DNA from: Ga0077555 sp033764055
GTDB lineage: Bacteria; Pseudomonadota; Alphaproteobacteria; Rhizobiales; Hyphomicrobiaceae
Direction: 5' to 3'
Length of the DNA stretch: 64,000 bases
NCBI GenBank assembly: GCA_033764055.1
Contig: JANRJI010000145.1
Span: forward strand, 1-64,000
Below the pieces are notes generated by a model that ran no database searches, had not been told where the DNA came from, and worked only from the letters and a program-made list of their open reading frames with translations. Below are positions 53,016-62,492 of this stretch, piece after piece. The position numbers and the translations under genes are program-made. Positions within the stretch are counted from its first letter, which is position 1. Every line of letters starts with the position of its first letter.

Positions 53016-55514
53016 GTGGCGCCCCCCGGCAACCTTCCCGTCCTCGATGCCTTGCCGGCCCTCGGCGAGGCCCTCGCCGGGGGTACGTCCGCCGTGCTCG
53101 TAGCCCCGCCGGGCGCGGGCAAGACGACGGGCGTGCCGACGGCGCTTCTCGACCAGCCCTGGCTGGCAGGGCGCAAGATCCTGCTGCTCGAGCCCCGCCG
53201 CATCGCGGCTCGCGCCGCCGCAGAGCGCATGGCCGAGATGCTCGGCGAGCGGGTCGGGGAGACCGTCGGCATCCGGGCCCGCCTCGACACGCGCGTCTCG
53301 GCCCGCACGCGCATCGAGGTCGTTACCGAGGGCGTCTTCACGCGGCTGATCCTCGGCGATCCGGAGCTCGGCGGCGTCGGCCTCGTCATCTTCGACGAGT
53401 TCCACGAGCGCTCGCTCGATGCCGACCTCGGCTTGGCCCTCGCGCTCGACGCCCGTGCCGGGCTGCGCGACGAGCTGCGCATCCTCGTCATGTCGGCGAC
53501 GCTCGACGGCGCCCGCGTCGCGTCGCTGCTCGGCCGCGAGACGCCGGTGATCAGCTCCAATGGCCGCGCCTATCCCGTCGAAACCCGCTACCTGGGCCGC
53601 CCGCCGGAGCGCACGAGCATCGCTGACGCCGTGGCGGTCGCCGTTCGGCGCGCACTCGCGGAGGAGCCGGGCTCTCTGCTGGCCTTTTTGCCGGGCCAGG
53701 GCGAGATCCGCCGTGCCGCGGAGCGGTTGCGCGACGACAGTCGCACTCCCGGCGTCGACATCGTGGAGCTGCACGGTGGCCTCGATGGCAAGGCCCAGCG
53801 CGAGGCGATCCGGCCCCCGGCGGGACGACGCAAGGTCGTTCTCGCCACCGCCATTGCCCAGACCTCGATCACCATCGAGGGGGTGCGTATCGTCGTCGAC
53901 AGTGGCCTCGAGCGCCTGCCGCGCTACGACGCCGGCGCCGGCGTGACCCGGCTCGAGACGGTGCGCGCCTCCCGGGCAACGGTGGACCAGCGCCGGGGGC
54001 GGGCGGGGCGCACCGAGCCCGGCGTCTGCTATCGCCTGTGGAGCGAGCCGGAGACCCAGGGACTGCTAGCGTTCACGGCCCCAGAGATGCTCGCGGCAGA
54101 TCTGTCCGCTCTGGTCCTCGATTGCGCCGCCTGGGGGGTCACCGAGCCCCGCACCCTGGCATGGCTCGATCCGCCGCCTCCAGGTGCCCTGGCCGCAGCC
54201 CGGGACGAGTTGCGATCGCTTGCTGCGATCGACGCCGGGGGACGCCTCACAGACGCCGGGCGACGCCTGCGCGACCTGCCACTGTCGCCGCGCCTCGCCC
54301 ACATGGTGCTGGCAGCAGCCGAGCGTGGCCTCGCCTTCGAGGCGGCGCAGGTCGCCGCTGTGCTGTCCGAGCGCGGTGCCGGCGGACTTTCGCCGGATGT
54401 CGAGGAGCGTCTGCAGGGGCTGCGACGCGAGCGCGGGCCACGCGCCGACGGCCTGCGGCGCATGGCCCAGGATTGGGCACAGGCTGCCGATCGCCTGTCT
54501 CCGAAGCGGTCCGGTGCGGCTGCCAGCCCTTCGCCGTCCGCCGCGGCTCTTCTCGCGCTCGCCTTCCCGGACCGCATCGCCAGGGCCCGCGGGACCCGCG
54601 GCACCTTCCTGCTCGCCAACGGCCGCGCCGGTCAGGTCGATGCTGCGAGCCCTCTCGCTGATGCGCCATTCCTCGTGGTCGCCGAGATGTCGGGAGTGGC
54701 TGCGGCCTCCCGCGTTCTGCTGGCGGCCCGTCTCGACGAGAGCGACCTGGTGCACGTCGCAGGCGACCGCATCGAGACCTGCGAGGAAACGGTCTTCGAC
54801 ACCCAGGCAGCGTCCCTGCGGGCGCGCCTCGAGCGGCGGCTGGGCGCAATCGTGCTTTCGAGCGAGCCCCGGCCCGTTCCGGGCGACGAGGTTGCAGCCG
54901 CCGCGCTCGCGGCTGGCATTGCCGGTCTCGGTGTCGGCCGACTGCCGTGGACCCGGTTCCAGCGCCAACTGCGCGACCGTGTCGCCTTCGTTCGCAAAGC
55001 CAGGCCCGACGCGGAGCGATCGGATTGGCCCGATCTTTCCGACAGCGGGCTGGCCGCCACGGTCAGCGACTGGCTCGCCCCGTTCATCGTCGGCGCAACA
55101 CGTCTCGCCGACATCGGGGCCGACCATCTGGGCAACGCCCTCGACGCGCTTCTGCCATGGTCGCTGCGGCAGCGTCTCGATGCCGAGGCTCCGACGCACT
55201 TCGAGGCACCGACCGGCAACCGCCATCCGATCGACTACGAGAGCGAAGGCGCGCCAATCGTAGCATGTCGGGTGCAGGAGCTGTTTGGCCTCGAGAGCCA
55301 CCCCTCGATCGCGGGCGGCCGGCTGCCGCTGACGTTGCATCTGCTATCGCCGGCCGGCCGACCGGTTCAGATTACGAGCGACCTCCCCGGCTTCTGGAAG
55401 GGATCCTGGAAGGACGTCAGGACAGATATGCGCGGCCGCTATCCCAAGCACGTCTGGCCCGAGGATCCGGCCCACGCGCAGCCGACTGCACGGGCGAAGC
55501 CGAGGCGGACATGA
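53016..55514 (+). CDS. hrpB: ATP-dependent RNA helicase HrpB
   Basis: A 832-residue DEAH-type helicase. Motif I APPGAGKTTGVP, motif II IFDEFHERSL (DEFH), motif III MSATLDG, motif VI QRRGRAGR, then the HrpB-specific C-terminus. The GTG at 53016 has AAGGA ten bases upstream; an ATG at 52968 is also in frame. Function in the cell is poorly known. A 264-base gap follows. Confidence 0.94.
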   Translation: MAPPGNLPVLDALPALGEALAGGTSAVLVAPPGAGKTTGVPTALLDQPWLAGRKILLLEPRRIAARAAAERMAEMLGERVGETVGIRARLDTRVSARTRIEVVTEGVFTRLILGDPELGGVGLVIFDEFHERSLDADLGLALALDARAGLRDELRILVMSATLDGARVASLLGRETPVISSNGRAYPVETRYLGRPPERTSIADAVAVAVRRALAEEPGSLLAFLPGQGEIRRAAERLRDDSRTPGVDIVELHGGLDGKAQREAIRPPAGRRKVVLATAIAQTSITIEGVRIVVDSGLERLPRYDAGAGVTRLETVRASRATVDQRRGRAGRTEPGVCYRLWSEPETQGLLAFTAPEMLAADLSALVLDCAAWGVTEPRTLAWLDPPPPGALAAARDELRSLAAIDAGGRLTDAGRRLRDLPLSPRLAHMVLAAAERGLAFEAAQVAAVLSERGAGGLSPDVEERLQGLRRERGPRADGLRRMAQDWAQAADRLSPKRSGAAASPSPSAAALLALAFPDRIARARGTRGTFLLANGRAGQVDAASPLADAPFLVVAEMSGVAAASRVLLAARLDESDLVHVAGDRIETCEETVFDTQAASLRARLERRLGAIVLSSEPRPVPGDEVAAAALAAGIAGLGVGRLPWTRFQRQLRDRVAFVRKARPDAERSDWPDLSDSGLAATVSDWLAPFIVGATRLADIGADHLGNALDALLPWSLRQRLDAEAPTHFEAPTGNRHPIDYESEGAPIVACRVQELFGLESHPSIAGGRLPLTLHLLSPAGRPVQITSDLPGFWKGSWKDVRTDMRGRYPKHVWPEDPAHAQPTARAKPRRT

Positions 55515-55778
55515 TGAGGACGCGGCTCGAGCCCCGTCGCGGCCGCGCCAAGCACGTCGTGCTGGGAGTATCAGAGTGGCACGATCGCGCCAAAACTGAA
55601 CGGCTGGGCCATGCCTATTCGCCTCGGATGTGCTAAGGCAACCGCGCCTGCGTCTGCCTCCTCCCGAGCACCACGTCCACGGCACGAGGCCACGTCTGGA
55701 GCCTTCCGAGACCTGTGCGTTCTGTCTTAAGCATTTGAATTCATCATATGTGGCAGCCCCTACGAGGGGGCGGGCGGA

Positions 55779-58043
55779 TTGTCGGCAGGGCTGGCTCGCT
55801 CATTGCAACCGCTACTGCGTCCAGTTGAATTGTGTATTAGGGGGCGTCCACTGACCGGCCAGGATACGAAAGGGGCAGAAGCCCCGGGCGGGCAGGCAAA
55901 TTCGGGGAGCGGCGCGCGCGTCGATTCCGGTCTCCTGTGTCTCGCTCTCATTGCGGGCCACTACCGCATTTCCATGGACCCCCAGCAGGTCGCTCACGAC
56001 TTGGGCCTCGGAACGCGCATGAGCGAGGGCGAGGATCTCGTCCGGGCCGCCAAGCGCATCGGGCTCAAGGCCCGACTGCTCACTGGCCAGAAGGCGATGC
56101 GCCTCGGCACGTGCCCCTTGCCGGCGATCACGCGCGCCACCGACGGTCGCTTCCTGGTCCTGCTCCAGCGTCTCGCCGACGGCCGCATTCGGGTCGGCGA
56201 CCCGATCGCCCGCGGCCAGCGCATCGAGACAGCCGACGAGATCGCGGCGCAGTGGTCGGGCGAGATCGTTCTGCTGACGCGACGCTGGGGCGGGCCGGGT
56301 GTAGAGCCCGCCGACTTCGGCTTCGCCTGGTTCGTGCCGTCGCTCTGGCGCTACCGCAAGCCCCTGACCCACGTGCTGATCGCGTCTCTGTTCGTGCAGC
56401 TGTTCGCGCTTGCGACCCCCTTGCTGTTCCAGGTGGTCATCGACAAGGTGCTGGTGCACAAGGGCCTGTCGACGCTGATCGTCATCGTGACCGGGCTCGT
56501 CCTGATAGCCCTCTTCGACGTGACGCTGCAGTTCCTCAGGACATATACGCTCAGTCACACGACCAGTCGCATCGACGTCGAGCTCGGCAGCCGCCTCTTC
56601 GACCACTTGCTCCGCCTGCCGCTGGCCTACTTCGAGACTCGCCCCACCGGCCAGACCGTGGCCCGCATGCGGGAGCTCGAGACGATCCGCGGGTTTCTCA
56701 CCGGGCAGGGCCTGTCGTCGGTGATCGACCTGCTGTTCACCTTCGTCTTCTTCGCCGTGCTGTTCGCCTACTCGCCGACGCTGACCCTGATCGTCCTGCT
56801 GTCCGTTCCATTCTACATTCTCATCGCCGTGCTGGTGCGGCCGGTGCTGCGCGACAAGATCAACGAACGCTTCAATGCAGGCGCGGCGAGCCAGCAGTTC
56901 CTCGTCGAGTCCGTCTTCGGCATGCAGACGCTGAAAGCTGCCGCCGTGGAGCCCATTCTGCGCAATCAGTGGGAGGAGCGCCTCGCCGCCTACGTGCGCA
57001 CGTCCTTCGACTCGGTCATCGTCTCGAGCATCGGCCAGAACGCCATCCAGCTGGTGAGCAAGATCACCACGGCCACGGTGCTGTTCTTCGGCGCCAAGGC
57101 GGTGATCGACAACGATCTCACCATCGGCGGCCTGATCGCCTTCAATATGATCATGAACCAAGCGACGGCACCGGTCCTGCGCTTGTCCCAGCTCTGGCAA
57201 GATTTCCAGCAGGTCCAGATCTCCGTCAGTCGCCTCGGGGACATCCTGAACGCTCCGACCGAGAGCCAGCGCCTCGGCGTCGCCCACCTGCCGCCGGCGC
57301 GCGGCGCGATCCGCCTGACGGGCGTGACGTTCCGCTATCGCGCCGACGCCCAGGACGTGCTGCAGAACATCAGCCTGGACATCCCGGCAGGCCAGGTTGT
57401 CGGCGTCGTGGGCCCGTCCGGCTCCGGCAAGTCGACGTTGACCAAGCTCGTGCAGCGGCTCTACCGCCCCGAGCGCGGCCAGATCCTGATCGATGGCCTC
57501 GACATCTCGCAGGTCGATACGGCCTGGCTGCGTCGCCAGATCGGTGTGGTGCTGCAGGAATCCACGCTGTTCAACCGCACCATCCACGAGAACATCGCGC
57601 TGGCCAATCCGGGCATGCCGCGCGCCCAGGTGATCATGGTGGCCCGACTGGCGGGAGCCGATGAGTTTATCTCCAAGCTGCCGCTTGGCTATGACACCCC
57701 GATCGAGGAGCGCGGCGCCAACCTGTCGGGCGGGCAGCGCCAGCGCATCGCCATCGCTCGCGCCCTTGCGACCCAGCCGCGGATCCTCATTCTCGACGAG
57801 GCGACGAGCGCCCTCGACTACGAGAGCGAGCGGATCATCCAGAACAACATGCGGCACATCGTTCAGGGCCGCACCGTGATCGTCATTGCTCATCGCCTGA
57901 ATGCGGTGCGGCGGTGCGACAAGATCATCGCCGTCGAGGGCGGACGCATCGTCGAGCAGGGCTCCCACGCCGAGTTGATCGCCAAGCCGGACGGCCTCTA
58001 CTCTCGGCTCTGGCGGATCCAGAGCCACGACAGTGAAGCGTGA
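55779..58043 (+). CDS. Type I secretion ABC transporter, HlyB-like
   Basis: A 754-residue exporter. N-terminal C39-like domain (about 45-170) in which the peptidase cysteine is replaced: SGLLCLALIAGHYRIS has DSG where active peptidases have a cysteine, so it binds rather than cleaves substrate. Membrane domain about 175-460. ATPase with GPSGSGKST, LSGGQRQRIAIARAL and ILILDEATSALD. TTG start with GAGGGGG eight bases upstream is the best of several weak choices. It is coupled to hlyD by a GTGA overlap. Confidence 0.92.
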   Translation: MSAGLARSLQPLLRPVELCIRGRPLTGQDTKGAEAPGGQANSGSGARVDSGLLCLALIAGHYRISMDPQQVAHDLGLGTRMSEGEDLVRAAKRIGLKARLLTGQKAMRLGTCPLPAITRATDGRFLVLLQRLADGRIRVGDPIARGQRIETADEIAAQWSGEIVLLTRRWGGPGVEPADFGFAWFVPSLWRYRKPLTHVLIASLFVQLFALATPLLFQVVIDKVLVHKGLSTLIVIVTGLVLIALFDVTLQFLRTYTLSHTTSRIDVELGSRLFDHLLRLPLAYFETRPTGQTVARMRELETIRGFLTGQGLSSVIDLLFTFVFFAVLFAYSPTLTLIVLLSVPFYILIAVLVRPVLRDKINERFNAGAASQQFLVESVFGMQTLKAAAVEPILRNQWEERLAAYVRTSFDSVIVSSIGQNAIQLVSKITTATVLFFGAKAVIDNDLTIGGLIAFNMIMNQATAPVLRLSQLWQDFQQVQISVSRLGDILNAPTESQRLGVAHLPPARGAIRLTGVTFRYRADAQDVLQNISLDIPAGQVVGVVGPSGSGKSTLTKLVQRLYRPERGQILIDGLDISQVDTAWLRRQIGVVLQESTLFNRTIHENIALANPGMPRAQVIMVARLAGADEFISKLPLGYDTPIEERGANLSGGQRQRIAIARALATQPRILILDEATSALDYESERIIQNNMRHIVQGRTVIVIAHRLNAVRRCDKIIAVEGGRIVEQGSHAELIAKPDGLYSRLWRIQSHDSEA

Positions 58044-59791
58044 ACACAATCGGGGCCGAGGCGCGGATAATGTCGGACACATTCGGAACGATCGAGTTCT
58101 ATCTGGCGGGCATTGCCGTGCTCGTCGCCATCGCCCTGCTCTTCAAAGTGGCTCGAGCCGCCGCCCGGCGCCGCCGTGCAGCAGCCGACGTCAAAGCTTC
58201 CGAGTTGACGGCCGCGGCGCCCCCGGCTCCTGAGGCGTCTACCGCCGTGGAGGCTGCAGGCTCGGGCAAGGGCTGGTCGCTCTCCTCCATGCGGACCTCC
58301 CCCAGTCGCGTGATCCGCGACCTGAACCAGGCGCCGCCCAGCGTCGTGGCCGCCCCAGCTAAGGAGCCGAAGAAGCCGGTTCGCTTCGCGACCGACCAGG
58401 AGTTCCTGCCGGCAGCCCTCGAGATCCTCGAGACGCCCCCGTCCCCGGTTGCGACATCGCTGATGCTCGCGATCTGCGCGATGGTCGTGGCCGGACTGAC
58501 CTGGTCGGTTTTCGGCTGGCTCGACATCCACGCCGTTGCGCCGGGCAAGATTCAGCCGAGCGGGCGCACGAAGGTCGTACAACCGCTCGAGGCCGGCAGA
58601 GTCGCGGCGATCAACGTCGAGAGCGGCCGATTGGTCAAGGAAGGCGACGTGCTCATCGAGCTCGACCCGACCGAGACGTCGGCCGACCTCGAGGCCCTGA
58701 CCCGCGAGCACGAGAGCGTTCTGGCCGAGCAGCTGCGGCGGGCCGCAGCCGTCGCATCGGCCAAGAGTGAACAGTATCTGCCCCAACCCATCGCGTTCAC
58801 CCCGCTGGTCGGGCGCGGGGTCCGCGAGCGTGAGCAGGGCATGCTCGTCGCCGAGCTCGACCAGCTTCGTGCGGTGATCGAAGGCCTGCGGGCCCAGCTC
58901 GCGGAGAGGCGCGCAACAGTGCGCCGACTTCAGGGGAGCATCGAGGCCCGCTCCAAGCTGATTGATCTCGCCAAGGAGCGCGTCGGCATGCGCGAGGAGA
59001 TCAAGACCCGCGGTGCCGGCTCGCGCGCGCTCATCATCGATGCCGAGCTCCAGTATGAGAACTACATCACCACCGATGCCAACGAGAGAGGCCAGCTGAT
59101 CGAGATCGACGCCGCCATCAGCAGCCTCGAGCGTCGCATCGAGCAGGTCGTCGTTCAGTTCATCGCCGAGCAGACCCAGAAGATGATCGAGGCCGAGCGC
59201 CGCAGCGAACGGCTCGAGCAGGAGATCATCAAGGCCAAGTCGCGAAGCGAGCGAACCAAGCTCAAGGCACCCATCACCGGCACGGTGCAACAACTCGATG
59301 TGACCTCGCTCGGCCAGGTAGTCTCGAGCGGTCAGGCGATCATGAGCATCGTCCCCACGGATTCTCTGCTGGAGGTCGAGGCGATGATCGCCAACAAGGA
59401 CATCGGCTTCGTCAAGCCCGGTCAGGCGGTAACGGTCAAGGTCGAGGCGTTTCCGTTCACGCGCTACGGCACCATCGAGGGCGAGGTCGTGAAGGTCTCC
59501 ACGGACGCGGTGGAGGAGCGCAATGCCACCGCCATGATGGATGCCGCCTCCGCGGCGCGCCCGCAGCAGTCAGCCGGTGGCGGCCTCCCCAAGGCCTCGC
59601 CCGGCCAGAACCTGGTGTTCCCCGCCACGCTCAGGCTGTCGAAGCGCGCCATCGTCGTCGACGGCAAGGAAATACCGCTGACACCCGGCATGGCCGTCAC
59701 CGCCGAGGTCAAGACCGGCCAGCGTCGCGCCATCAGCTACCTGTTGTCGCCGCTCGGCGAGCTGCTGTCGTCCTCCGGCAAGGAGCGCTGA
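58040..59791 (+). CDS. HlyD-family periplasmic adaptor, long N-terminus
   Basis: A 583-residue type I secretion adaptor. The usual HlyD membrane helix is at about 137-158 (SLMLAICAMVVAGLTWSVFGW), followed by the lipoyl half-motifs (IQPSGRTKVVQPLEAGRVAA), a long coiled coil (about 200-400) and the beta-barrel end. Unusually, there is an extra N-terminal helix (about 21-38) and a basic linker before it. The GTG overlaps the stop of the ABC gene. No TolC or RTX-type substrate is in the window. Confidence 0.92.
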   Translation: MNTIGAEARIMSDTFGTIEFYLAGIAVLVAIALLFKVARAAARRRRAAADVKASELTAAAPPAPEASTAVEAAGSGKGWSLSSMRTSPSRVIRDLNQAPPSVVAAPAKEPKKPVRFATDQEFLPAALEILETPPSPVATSLMLAICAMVVAGLTWSVFGWLDIHAVAPGKIQPSGRTKVVQPLEAGRVAAINVESGRLVKEGDVLIELDPTETSADLEALTREHESVLAEQLRRAAAVASAKSEQYLPQPIAFTPLVGRGVREREQGMLVAELDQLRAVIEGLRAQLAERRATVRRLQGSIEARSKLIDLAKERVGMREEIKTRGAGSRALIIDAELQYENYITTDANERGQLIEIDAAISSLERRIEQVVVQFIAEQTQKMIEAERRSERLEQEIIKAKSRSERTKLKAPITGTVQQLDVTSLGQVVSSGQAIMSIVPTDSLLEVEAMIANKDIGFVKPGQAVTVKVEAFPFTRYGTIEGEVVKVSTDAVEERNATAMMDAASAARPQQSAGGGLPKASPGQNLVFPATLRLSKRAIVVDGKEIPLTPGMAVTAEVKTGQRRAISYLLSPLGELLSSSGKER

Positions 59792-59811
59792 GCAACCCTC
59801 GGCGACGCGCC

Positions 59812-60894
59812 TCAGTCGATCACCTGCTCGGCCCGGCCGGTGACGATGGCGCGGTCGCCGCGCAGCACCTCGATGGTGCCGTCATAGCGCCCGGGCATCC
59901 ACGCAGGGCCGCGGCGCCGCTTGCCCGAGTAGGCGATATAGGTGGCCTTGTTTCGATCGACCGGTGGCCCGGCATAGACCTCGCCGAAGCCGGCAGGGCC
60001 TGAGGTCGTAATGCGGACACGATCGCCAGCCGCCAGGTTCATGATGCGCGCGAAAACCACCAGCGCCGGCCCGTCGCGCCCCGGCCTCACGAAAGCCTCG
60101 TGGTCAAGCTCGAGCTTGTCGAGATCGGGCGGAAGGCCCGCAAAACCAGTCTGGATGATCTCCACGGACTTGTAGGCGAGAAGCTCGGCCACCTCGCCGC
60201 GCCACAGCCCCGCTTCTGCTGTCGAGCCGTTCACTCGGCAAGAGCCATCTGGGGCTGCTCCGGTGAACGGATCGACGACCTTGCCGGCTTTGCGGACGGT
60301 GAGGTGCAGATGCGCGAAATCGGCGAGGCCGGAGTAGCCGACCTTCCCGAGCGGTGCCCCCCGCGTCACCCTTTGCCCTGGCCTGACGGTCAGGCTGCCT
60401 TTCAGCATGTGGCAATACTGAGTCTCGAGCCCGCCGCCATGGTCGATCACCAGACCATTGCCACACTCGCGGTCTTCGACCGTCGCCTTGCCGGCGACTT
60501 TGGCGAACTGATCGTCCATGCCGTCGCGTGCGCGAAGCACGGTGCCGTCGGCGGCCGCCAGAACGTCGACGCCACGCTGCGCCGCCGCAGCCGAGAGGAG
60601 GCGGAAGTCCGTGCCGGCATGACCCTCGTAAGTCGCGGTCCCGCAGGCGTGATCGCGCGCGCCGGGGCCGGGCTGAACGTCGACGTGCTGTTGAACGAAG
60701 CAGGTCTTCCCGAACTCGCAGGCGATCGGCAGCGACAGGCGGGCGTCATCGCCTTGGGCAGCGGCACCGACGGACCCGGCGACGACCGAGGCGAGAAGGA
60801 CGGCAGGAGCCCATCCGCAGGCCGCAACCCGGCGGAATGCGGCGCGGAGCTGCCATCCCGGTTGTCGCCGCTCCCGTGCCGGTCTGCCGCTCAT
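59812..60894 (-). CDS. M23 family metallopeptidase
   Basis: A 360-residue secreted LytM-type peptidase. Signal region about 25-47 (WAPAVLLASVVAGSVGAAAQG), zinc ligands in YEGHAGTDFRLL and ADFAHLHLTV. It probably cuts peptidoglycan peptide bonds. A second domain (about 255-355) is unassigned. GGAGGG precedes the ATG; the rmlD-like gene ends 12 bases before, so they are co-transcribed. Confidence 0.9.
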   Translation of the reverse strand: MSGRPARERRQPGWQLRAAFRRVAACGWAPAVLLASVVAGSVGAAAQGDDARLSLPIACEFGKTCFVQQHVDVQPGPGARDHACGTATYEGHAGTDFRLLSAAAAQRGVDVLAAADGTVLRARDGMDDQFAKVAGKATVEDRECGNGLVIDHGGGLETQYCHMLKGSLTVRPGQRVTRGAPLGKVGYSGLADFAHLHLTVRKAGKVVDPFTGAAPDGSCRVNGSTAEAGLWRGEVAELLAYKSVEIIQTGFAGLPPDLDKLELDHEAFVRPGRDGPALVVFARIMNLAAGDRVRITTSGPAGFGEVYAGPPVDRNKATYIAYSGKRRRGPAWMPGRYDGTIEVLRGDRAIVTGRAEQVID

Positions 60895-60906
60895 TCGAAC
60901 CCTCCA

Positions 60907-61806
60907 TCACCCGTCGCCGGGGGCTCCCAGCAGTCGCGTGACGCCGTCGGCGACGCCTTCACGCCAATCCGGCAGGGCGAGGCCGTGCACGCGCTCGAGC
61001 CGGCTGCAGTCGAGCCGGGAGTTGCCCGGACGCCGCGCCGCCGTCGGATAGTCGGCGGTCGTGATCGCCTCGACTTCGACCGCTGGCCCGCCGAGCCGGG
61101 CAGACACGCGCAGCGCCTCGCGCGCCAGCCCGCACCAGGTGACCTCGCCCCGGCCGGCGGCATGGAACGTTCCCCAGCGGGCGTCACCTTCGGGCGCCCT
61201 CGCCATCCCACGGGCCAACGCCAGAATGGCTTCCGCGAGATGCGGCGCATAGGTCGGGGTGCCGACCTGGTCGTCCACGACCCGCAGCCGCGGCCGCTCG
61301 CGGGCGAGCCGCAGCATCGTCCGCACGAAATTCGTGCCAGTCGCACTGTGCACCCAGGCCGTGCGCACGATCAGATGGCGCGGATTGGCAGCACGTACGG
61401 CAATCTCGCCCTCGAGCTTCGATCGGCCGTAAACTCCGAGAGGCTCCGGCGGGTCATCCTCGACGTAGGGGCTGGCCTTGCTGCCGTCGAAAACGTAGTC
61501 GGTCGAGACGTGGATGATGGCGGCGCCCCGCCGTCCTGCCGCCTCTGCGAGCATGCGCGGCCCGTCGCGGTTCAGGGCGAATGCGGCATCGCGCTCGCTC
61601 TCGGCCTTGTCGACGGCGGTGTAGGCGGCCGAGTTGATGATGACGTCCGGTCGGAAATCCGTCATCGCGCGTGCGATGGAGGCCGGCTCACAGATGTCGA
61701 GAGCTGGCCGCCCCACGGCCAGGGCCTCGATATCGGGTTGGCTTGGCGCGATCTCCACCAGGGCACGCGCGAGCTGACCCTGCCAGCCAGCGATCAGGAG
61801 GCGCAT
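60907..61806 (-). CDS. rmlD: dTDP-4-dehydrorhamnose reductase-like protein
   Basis: A 299-residue extended SDR. MRLLIAGWQGQLARAL (Rossmann motif), INSAAYTAVDKAESE, ISTDYVFDG-like STDYVFDGSKASPY and YGRSKLEGE (YxxxK). It would make dTDP-L-rhamnose, but rmlA, B and C are not adjacent. The ATG at 61806 is preferred because AAGGAG is seven bases upstream. Confidence 0.9.
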   Translation of the reverse strand: MRLLIAGWQGQLARALVEIAPSQPDIEALAVGRPALDICEPASIARAMTDFRPDVIINSAAYTAVDKAESERDAAFALNRDGPRMLAEAAGRRGAAIIHVSTDYVFDGSKASPYVEDDPPEPLGVYGRSKLEGEIAVRAANPRHLIVRTAWVHSATGTNFVRTMLRLARERPRLRVVDDQVGTPTYAPHLAEAILALARGMARAPEGDARWGTFHAAGRGEVTWCGLAREALRVSARLGGPAVEVEAITTADYPTAARRPGNSRLDCSRLERVHGLALPDWREGVADGVTRLLGAPGDG

Positions 61807-61911
61807 GGCCATGCTCCTTTTGCTGCCGCGAAGCCTGCGGAATGGGACATGCCTAGGTAAAGCGTCGGTCTCGCGCAAGGAATTATCAGCTCTCGCGCCC
61901 CAACGGCCGGG

Positions 61912-62211
61912 TCACCGGCTGCCTGGCGACATGGCGTTGAGCTGCTGCCAGAACACCTCGCCCTGAGCGGCATTGGCCTGGTTGAGGCGGCCGAAAATCG
62001 CCCTGGCCTCCTCCTCGTTGCCGCCGGTGCACGCGTCGAAAGCCCGCAGCGCCTGACGGCTGACGATCGACATCCTGTCACCGGTGAGCGCTTTGGCCGG
62101 ACCGGCATTGAAACGGTCCCAGAACGCCTTGTAGTCCCGCGTGCAATCGGCGGCGACCGCCGGCAAGGCAACGGCACCGAGCAATGCGGCAGCAATGGCA
62201 GTGCGTTTCAT
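61912..62211 (-). CDS. Small secreted hypothetical protein
   Basis: A 99-residue protein with signal peptide MKRTAIAAALLGAVALPAVA and two cysteines (C23 and C61) that could pair. Helical, no recognised family. Confidence 0.7.
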   Translation of the reverse strand: MKRTAIAAALLGAVALPAVAADCTRDYKAFWDRFNAGPAKALTGDRMSIVSRQALRAFDACTGGNEEEARAIFGRLNQANAAQGEVFWQQLNAMSPGSR

Positions 62212-62492
62212 TCCCGCGGCCCCCGGCTTCTCCTCGCGGAGCAGACGATCCTGTCGACGCCATCATAGTTCCTTCCCTGCCGGGACGCGACCCCTTTGGC
62301 CGGCGCGGCCCGGATCGCGACGGTCGGGCTCCCGAAGTCGAACCGACGCGCTGAGACGCGCTGAATAGCGCGTTGACCTCCCTTGCGATCGGACCCATCG
62401 CTCGACGGAACGGGCCGCGATACGCCGGCTCTGCGTTGAGCCGGGACCGAGCCAAAAGCGCTGGCGACAACGGATCGCATCGGGAGCCGTTC

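Noticed and set aside
55812..58082. A 756-codon minus-strand open frame over the type I secretion ATPase
   Set aside because: Almost exactly complements the HlyB-like gene and lacks domains.
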